Source: an uncultured Kineothrix sp. (GTDB lineage: Bacteria > Bacillota > Clostridia > Lachnospirales > Lachnospiraceae). From it: DNA of 9,395 bases. The stretch is taken from the NCBI GenBank assembly GCA_910588855.1, contig CAJUSR010000048.1, positions 1-9,395 of the forward strand, written 5' to 3'. The notes beneath the pieces were generated by a model. The model searched no databases. It saw only the letters and a program-made list of their open reading frames with translations, and had not been told where the DNA came from. Positions 6,080 through 9,395 of the stretch are shown piece after piece. How positions within the stretch are numbered: the first letter of the stretch is position 1; the number at the start of each line of letters is the position of its first letter. The translations under genes were made by a program, and so were the position numbers.

Positions 6080-7342
6080 CTAAGGCACTATCTCTTCTAG
6101 TTTTTTACCGATTTCTTCATACTGCTGTTTAATCCTAAGATACAGCCCTATGGTTTCATCCTTCTGTTCCTCATATTCTTTTACCACCGCATCGTAATGC
6201 TCCATCAAGCAATCTACCGTCGGTTTGCTGATTTTATGCTTTTCAGCATCCTCCTGCAGAATACTCTTTATTTTGGAACTGTCGAAAGAATCCTTGTAAC
6301 TCCTTTTCCCGTACAAAGCGCTCAACATATCCGCCACCGCCACAATCTGTTGGGGAAGGGTCAAATCTTTTTCCGAAAGCCCTCTGTGGTATCCTGTCCC
6401 GTCCAGTTTCTCATGATGCCTTGCCGCAATCTGCAAGACATCTTCGTCCACCAAATCGGAAAGAATCATCTCCGTAATCCTCACATGCGCCCTCATTACC
6501 CTCATTTCTTCCTCTCCCAGTCGCCCTGGGGATTCCAAAATATCAAGCGGAATCGCTACTTTCCCCAAATCGTGCAAAAGCGCCCCATAATACATATTAT
6601 GTAAGTCCTTTGCCCCAACTTTCATCAGCCGTCCAAGCTGCATGGCAAAATGCACCGTAGACATGGTATGTACCACCGTATGTTCGCTTCTGAAATCAAT
6701 GCTATAAACAAGCATCTCCAGAAAACCTCTTTTATATTTTTCGGAAAACACGCTGTGGGACATAATCTCATCCAATTCGTTCCGGTACTCCCCGCTGGCC
6801 AGCTTTGCCATTATCCCATATTCTTTTTCCGCCCTATGGAATAGGTCTAAAGCATTCCCGGAAAACCGGATATTCCGGTATTGGGAAAAGTAATCGTCCT
6901 TTATCTTCGTATGCTTACAGCGCATAAAATTATCCATTTTATCCGCCAATGCCAGACATTCCGTAATATGGGCATACTTGCTTTTCACCATCCCATACCG
7001 ATTATAGTCCAAATGATGATAAAGTACAACCTCCGCCTGATCCCCAATCGGGGATAAATACTTCAAGAACAGGAAACCATAAATGGAATGGGGCCACGGG
7101 CTTCCCGCCGTCTCGAAATCCGCCACATTGCTTAACCCGTCTTCCCGGTATAACCCGATATCATGCAATATCCCCAACATTGTGTAATCCAACAGTTCCT
7201 GCTCGCTGTAGCGTCCATCGCACTCCAGCATCTTATAAAGCATATAACCCACAATTTCGCCGTGTACAATAATCTTCGGATTGATAATGCCCAATGTCTT
7301 CCGAATAATCTCATTTACATTCTGACTTTTAATTATGCTCAT
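6080..7342 (-). CDS. Tandem HD-domain / HD-GYP-type phosphohydrolase
   Basis: This 420-residue cytoplasmic protein has two metal-dependent HD domains. The first (about 20-150) shows His27, HDIG (60-63), His85 and HH (109-110), with Asp134 in LADKMD. The second (about 215-395) has the HD-GYP pattern: HTVVHT (221-226), HDLGKVAIP (257-265), His286, HHEKLDGTGYH (309-319) and Asp338 in VADML. All expected metal ligands of the second domain appear present, but the signature GYP reads GYH. HD-GYP enzymes hydrolyse cyclic di-GMP or related dinucleotides; no sensor or receiver domain is attached. The N-terminal domain resembles a diverged HD domain. GGAGGG precedes the ATG by 6 bases. The gene lies 22 bp after the 127-aa gene and 15 bp before trkA, suggesting co-expression with potassium transport. 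Dinucleotide specificity is not determinable from sequence alone. Confidence 0.85.
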   Translation of the reverse strand: MSIIKSQNVNEIIRKTLGIINPKIIVHGEIVGYMLYKMLECDGRYSEQELLDYTMLGILHDIGLYREDGLSNVADFETAGSPWPHSIYGFLFLKYLSPIGDQAEVVLYHHLDYNRYGMVKSKYAHITECLALADKMDNFMRCKHTKIKDDYFSQYRNIRFSGNALDLFHRAEKEYGIMAKLASGEYRNELDEIMSHSVFSEKYKRGFLEMLVYSIDFRSEHTVVHTMSTVHFAMQLGRLMKVGAKDLHNMYYGALLHDLGKVAIPLDILESPGRLGEEEMRVMRAHVRITEMILSDLVDEDVLQIAARHHEKLDGTGYHRGLSEKDLTLPQQIVAVADMLSALYGKRSYKDSFDSSKIKSILQEDAEKHKISKPTVDCLMEHYDAVVKEYEEQKDETIGLYLRIKQQYEEIGKKLEEIVP

Positions 7343-7364
7343 ATACTACCCTCCGGCAGCCCTT

Positions 7365-7748
7365 TCAATATTTTTCCGGATAATCCGTTCCCGTCTCGGA
7401 CTGCATCCGCTGTATATATTTTTCCGGTTCTTTTTCCATTTTCAGCAACGTGTCAAAAGCCCTAAGCGCCATCTTGCTTCCATTATCCCCCATGCCTGGC
7501 CTTCCTCTGTCCATCGCCGCTTTAAAATAGTCTATCTGCCAAACTAAAATATCCAGAACCGTATAACCCTTTATTTTCGTTTTACAAGAAAAATCCCCTT
7601 TTTCTGCATAAAAAAGAAACTCCTCCCCTATCCCGGGGGCAGCCAACAGCCCGGCCTCCAGTTCTTCGAGGAATCCTCTGCTCTCTCCGGCCGCCATCCC
7701 CAATTTTCTTACCGCTTCCTTTATCTTCCCTTTGTCCAATATCTCCAT
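7365..7748 (-). CDS. Conserved-looking protein of unknown function (127 aa)
   Basis: I do not recognise this protein. It is a small soluble, mostly helical protein with no signal peptide or membrane segment. An N-terminal charged helix (1-35, with KEAVRKLGMA and FLEELEAGLL) is followed by a short polar region, then the most distinctive part, KGYTVLDILVWQIDYFKAAMD (59-79). Next come a glycine-rich turn (RGRPGMGDNGSKM, 81-93) and a final helix, RAFDTLLKMEKEPEKY. Its coding nature is supported by its place as first gene of a tight operon, the promoter upstream, and the absence of a competing frame. The start is ATG; an in-frame TGA lies three codons upstream, fixing the 5' limit. AAGGG lies very close (3 bases), so the site is not ideal, and a start at TTG codon 4 is possible. 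It precedes the HD-GYP gene by 22 bp. Confidence 0.7.
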   Translation of the reverse strand: MEILDKGKIKEAVRKLGMAAGESRGFLEELEAGLLAAPGIGEEFLFYAEKGDFSCKTKIKGYTVLDILVWQIDYFKAAMDRGRPGMGDNGSKMALRAFDTLLKMEKEPEKYIQRMQSETGTDYPEKY

Positions 7749-7835
7749 CGCCCTTCATCCCATAAACTCTATTCCAAAATGCTCCCCGGACAGACCTTTT
7801 GACACCCGAATCCTTATAGACAAACCCTTCTTATC

Positions 7836-7864
7836 ATAATAGCAAAAGGAAACATATATTACAA
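7836..7864 (-). promoter_or_regulatory. Predicted sigma-A promoter of the minus-strand operon
   Basis: Read on the minus strand, TTGTAA (-35, 7859-7864) and TATTAT (-10, 7836-7841) are separated by exactly 17 bases. A TGC just before the -10 makes it an extended -10 element. Transcription would begin near 7829, about 80 bases before the first gene's ATG. It is the best match in the 208-bp divergent spacer. No experimental evidence exists here. Confidence 0.6.
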
Positions 7865-7902
7865 GCCACTCTTATATATTAGAAATAAGTAAATCTTCAG
7901 AC

Positions 7903-7943
7903 AGTTACGGTTTCCATGATTGGCTGCTGCCAAAACAGTAACT
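7903..7943 (+). promoter_or_regulatory. Leader RNA hairpin before the AGCS symporter gene
   Basis: A long imperfect stem-loop is visible in the 5' leader. AGTTAC (7903-7908) pairs with GTAACT (7938-7943); after a G/A mismatch GTT (7910-7912) pairs with AAC (7934-7936); and TTGGC (7920-7924) pairs with GCCAA (7929-7933) around a TGCT loop, with a 7-base bulge on the 5' side. That gives 14 Watson-Crick pairs. It ends one base before the ribosome-binding site. It does not match a riboswitch class I know and lacks a T tract, so control of translation start or mRNA stability is more likely than termination. Confidence 0.5.
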
Positions 7944-7944
7944 T

Positions 7945-7949
7945 AGGTG
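7945..7949 (+). promoter_or_regulatory. Ribosome-binding site fixing the TTG start of the symporter
   Basis: AGGTG lies 7 bases before TTG at 7957-7959. No ATG or GTG in the same frame lies nearby with a comparable site, and the residues after the TTG match the usual family N-terminus. This supports TTG initiation. Confidence 0.6.
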
Positions 7950-7956
7950 CCCTGCT

Positions 7957-9264
7957 TTGAAAATATTATCCTTTATCAACGATTTCCTTTGGAACCGTCC
8001 GCTCTTATTCCTGCTGATGGGAACCCACCTTTTCTTTACCTTAAAACTCCACATTCCACAGCGGCATATCGGAAGGGCCCTGCGCCTTTCCATTACCCCT
8101 GACAGGCAAAGTGCATCGAGCCCCTCCAAAAACCTTTCCGCCTTCGGTGCCCTTGCAACCACTCTGGCCGCCACTCTTGGTACGGGCAATATCATTGGCG
8201 TTTCCACTGCCGTTGCCCTGGGCGGGCCAGGCGCCGTTTTCTGGTGCTGGCTCACAGGCATCCTTGGTATGGCAACCTCCTATGCGGAATGTTATCTAAG
8301 CGTTCTTTTCCGTGAAAAAAATGCAGACGGCTTTTTTGTGGGCGGCCCGATGTATGTGCTGAAAAACGGGTTGCACAGCAAAGGGCTGGCAAAATTCTAT
8401 GCCTTCTGCACCGTATGTGCTGCTTTTGGGGTGGGCTGCACCACACAGTCCAATTCCCTCACCCAGACCACTTCCTCCACGTGGGGCCTTTCCCCCCATC
8501 TGGTAGGCATGGCTGCCGCCTTCGTCACAGGCCTTGTTATTTTAGGCGGCATCCGTTCCATTGGAAATATCTGCATGAAAACCGTTCCTGCTTTGGGCAT
8601 CCTTTACATCGGCAGTTGCTTTGTGCTGCTGTTTATCAACAGGGATGTCCTCGCCGGCTCCGTGCTTGTCATCTTAGAACACGCCCTTATGCCCCGTGCC
8701 ATTTTGGGAGGCATTACCGGATATTCCCTGAAACAGGCGGCAAGATACGGCATTGCCAGAGGTTTATTTACCAACGAAGCCGGAATCGGCACCTCCGCCA
8801 TCCCGGCAGCCGCTTCCGGCGCCAAAAGCCCTTCCAGACAGGCTTATGTTTCCATGACTGCCGTTTTCTGGGATACGGTAGTTATGTGCCTTTTATCCGG
8901 CCTCGTTATCGTTGCCAATATGCTGAAACACCCGGATTCATTAGCCGGTGTAAACGAATCCGGGCTTGCCGACGCTGCTTTCTTTTATCTCCCTTTCGGA
9001 GGCAACCAGTTTCTTTCCCTTGCCCTCGCCGCTTTTGCTATCACCACGTTAATCGGCTGGTCTTATTTCGGAGAAAAAGCCTTTGCCTTCTTATGGGGCG
9101 ATAAAAATATCGGTGTCTACAAACTGCTCTATATCGTTATGATTTACATAGGCGCCGTTATCCCTCTGGACTTAGTATGGGAATGCACGGATTTCATCAA
9201 TGCCATTATGATATTTCCCAACGTACTCGCCCTATTTCTGCTTCAGGATAAAGTCAAGCCTTAA
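7957..9264 (+). CDS. AGCS-family sodium:amino-acid (alanine/glycine) symporter
   Basis: This integral membrane protein of 435 residues imports a small neutral amino acid (usually alanine or glycine) with Na+. It has about ten or eleven hydrophobic segments. The family signature is clear: FGALATTLAATLGTGNIIG (63-81) leading into ALGGPGAVFW (87-96), then GGPMYVLKNG (129-138), the RGLFTNEAGIGTSAIP segment (268-283), and IGWSYFGEKAFAFL (366-379), which resembles the conserved G-W-x-Y-x-G-E motif. Length is slightly below the common 450-490; the missing part is the cytoplasmic tail after the last membrane segment, so the transporter core looks complete. The start is TTG with AGGTG 7 bases before it. 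It is transcribed divergently from the trk operon across a 208-bp spacer. No terminator is evident after the stop. Exact substrate cannot be read from sequence. Confidence 0.92.
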   Translation: MKILSFINDFLWNRPLLFLLMGTHLFFTLKLHIPQRHIGRALRLSITPDRQSASSPSKNLSAFGALATTLAATLGTGNIIGVSTAVALGGPGAVFWCWLTGILGMATSYAECYLSVLFREKNADGFFVGGPMYVLKNGLHSKGLAKFYAFCTVCAAFGVGCTTQSNSLTQTTSSTWGLSPHLVGMAAAFVTGLVILGGIRSIGNICMKTVPALGILYIGSCFVLLFINRDVLAGSVLVILEHALMPRAILGGITGYSLKQAARYGIARGLFTNEAGIGTSAIPAAASGAKSPSRQAYVSMTAVFWDTVVMCLLSGLVIVANMLKHPDSLAGVNESGLADAAFFYLPFGGNQFLSLALAAFAITTLIGWSYFGEKAFAFLWGDKNIGVYKLLYIVMIYIGAVIPLDLVWECTDFINAIMIFPNVLALFLLQDKVKP

Positions 9265-9340
9265 GATTTTAATTTTAATCCCCATGCTGCCCCCAGCGGC
9301 ACCAACCTACAATAGGAAGAACACCCCACTTCAGGCAATC

Positions 9341-9395
9341 TGAGGTGACCCCTTAAAGTTAGACTTTATTAGCGAGACAGTTTCGGCTGCCTCGC
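9341..9395. mobile_element. Probable terminus of an IS3/IS150-like insertion sequence (partial)
   Basis: The stretch beginning TGAGGTGACCCCTTAAAGTT and continuing AGAC resembles the terminal inverted repeats of IS150-group elements, which often read TG-n-GTGACCCC-n-AAAGTTAGAC. The element would start at TG 9341 and continue past the window, so no transposase, second end or target duplication is visible. The assignment rests on remembered similarity of the end only. Just outside, CACTTCAG (9327-9334) and CTGAGGTG (9340-9347) form an 8-base inverted repeat with one wobble pair, spanning the presumed boundary. Confidence 0.45.
9372..9395. repeat. Hairpin at the window edge, inside the putative IS end
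   Basis: GCGAGACAG (9372-9380) pairs with CTGCCTCGC (9387-9395) around the loop TTTCGG, giving a 9-base stem with one A/C mismatch. Subterminal hairpins in insertion sequences can block incoming transcription or mask the transposase ribosome site; which applies cannot be told because the sequence ends at the last base of the stem. Confidence 0.55.

Noticed and set aside
7852..7880. Plus-strand promoter for the symporter using TATATT at 7875-7880
   Set aside because: The -10 is reasonable, but no -35 is present at a usable distance, so I did not annotate it, although transcription must start near here.
7749..7956. Glycine or c-di-AMP riboswitch in the divergent spacer
   Set aside because: The conserved core elements of these classes were not found on either strand, and the space is short for a c-di-AMP riboswitch plus promoter.
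8415..9104. 229-codon open frame in another frame of the symporter gene
   Set aside because: Its Cys/His/Arg-rich, low-hydrophobic composition is typical of a shadow frame, and the symporter frame has all family motifs.
9265..9300. Terminator after the symporter stop (GCTG...CAGC near 9286-9297)
   Set aside because: The stem is only 4-5 pairs and no T run follows.

Overview
The window looks like chromosome from a low-to-moderate GC Gram-positive anaerobe, most likely a clostridium of the Lachnospiraceae type. This is inferred from purine-rich Shine-Dalgarno sites before almost every gene, the codon choice, and the mix of families present (Trk potassium uptake, NA37 nucleoid-associated protein, DUF2974 hydrolase, HD-GYP protein, AGCS symporter). 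No rRNA, tRNA or CRISPR array was seen.

Layout. Bases 1-238 hold only a short minus-strand reading frame of doubtful status and an AT-rich spacer. At 239-940 (+) is a class I glutamine amidotransferase-like peptidase of the PuuD / gamma-glutamyl-GABA hydrolase type. It runs tail-to-tail into a long minus-strand gene series; the two opposing genes overlap by 31 bp, and the probable terminator of the first lies inside the coding sequence of the second. From 7748 down to 910 six genes lie on the minus strand with gaps of only 4-59 bp, so they probably form one operon. In transcription order they are: an unrecognised 127-aa protein, a tandem-HD / HD-GYP phosphohydrolase, TrkA, TrkH, an NA37-type nucleoid-associated protein and a DUF2974 serine-hydrolase-like protein. 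A good sigma-A-type promoter lies at 7836-7864. Divergently, a TTG-started AGCS sodium:amino-acid symporter runs from 7957 to 9264 behind a strong leader hairpin. The last ~55 bases look like the terminus of an IS3/IS150-like insertion sequence.

How the genes fit. TrkH is the potassium channel-like subunit and TrkA its cytoplasmic nucleotide-binding gating partner. The HD-GYP protein upstream is a candidate cyclic-dinucleotide phosphodiesterase, which would place second-messenger turnover next to potassium transport. The NA37 and DUF2974 genes form a tightly coupled pair at the operon's end.

The most striking observation is in trkA. The frame is intact over its full 452-codon length except for one TAA at codon 219, exactly at the junction between the two RCK units. 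The gene is therefore a recent nonsense allele, a split gene or a sequencing error. No clearly novel multi-gene system stands out; the other noteworthy points are listed as separate findings.
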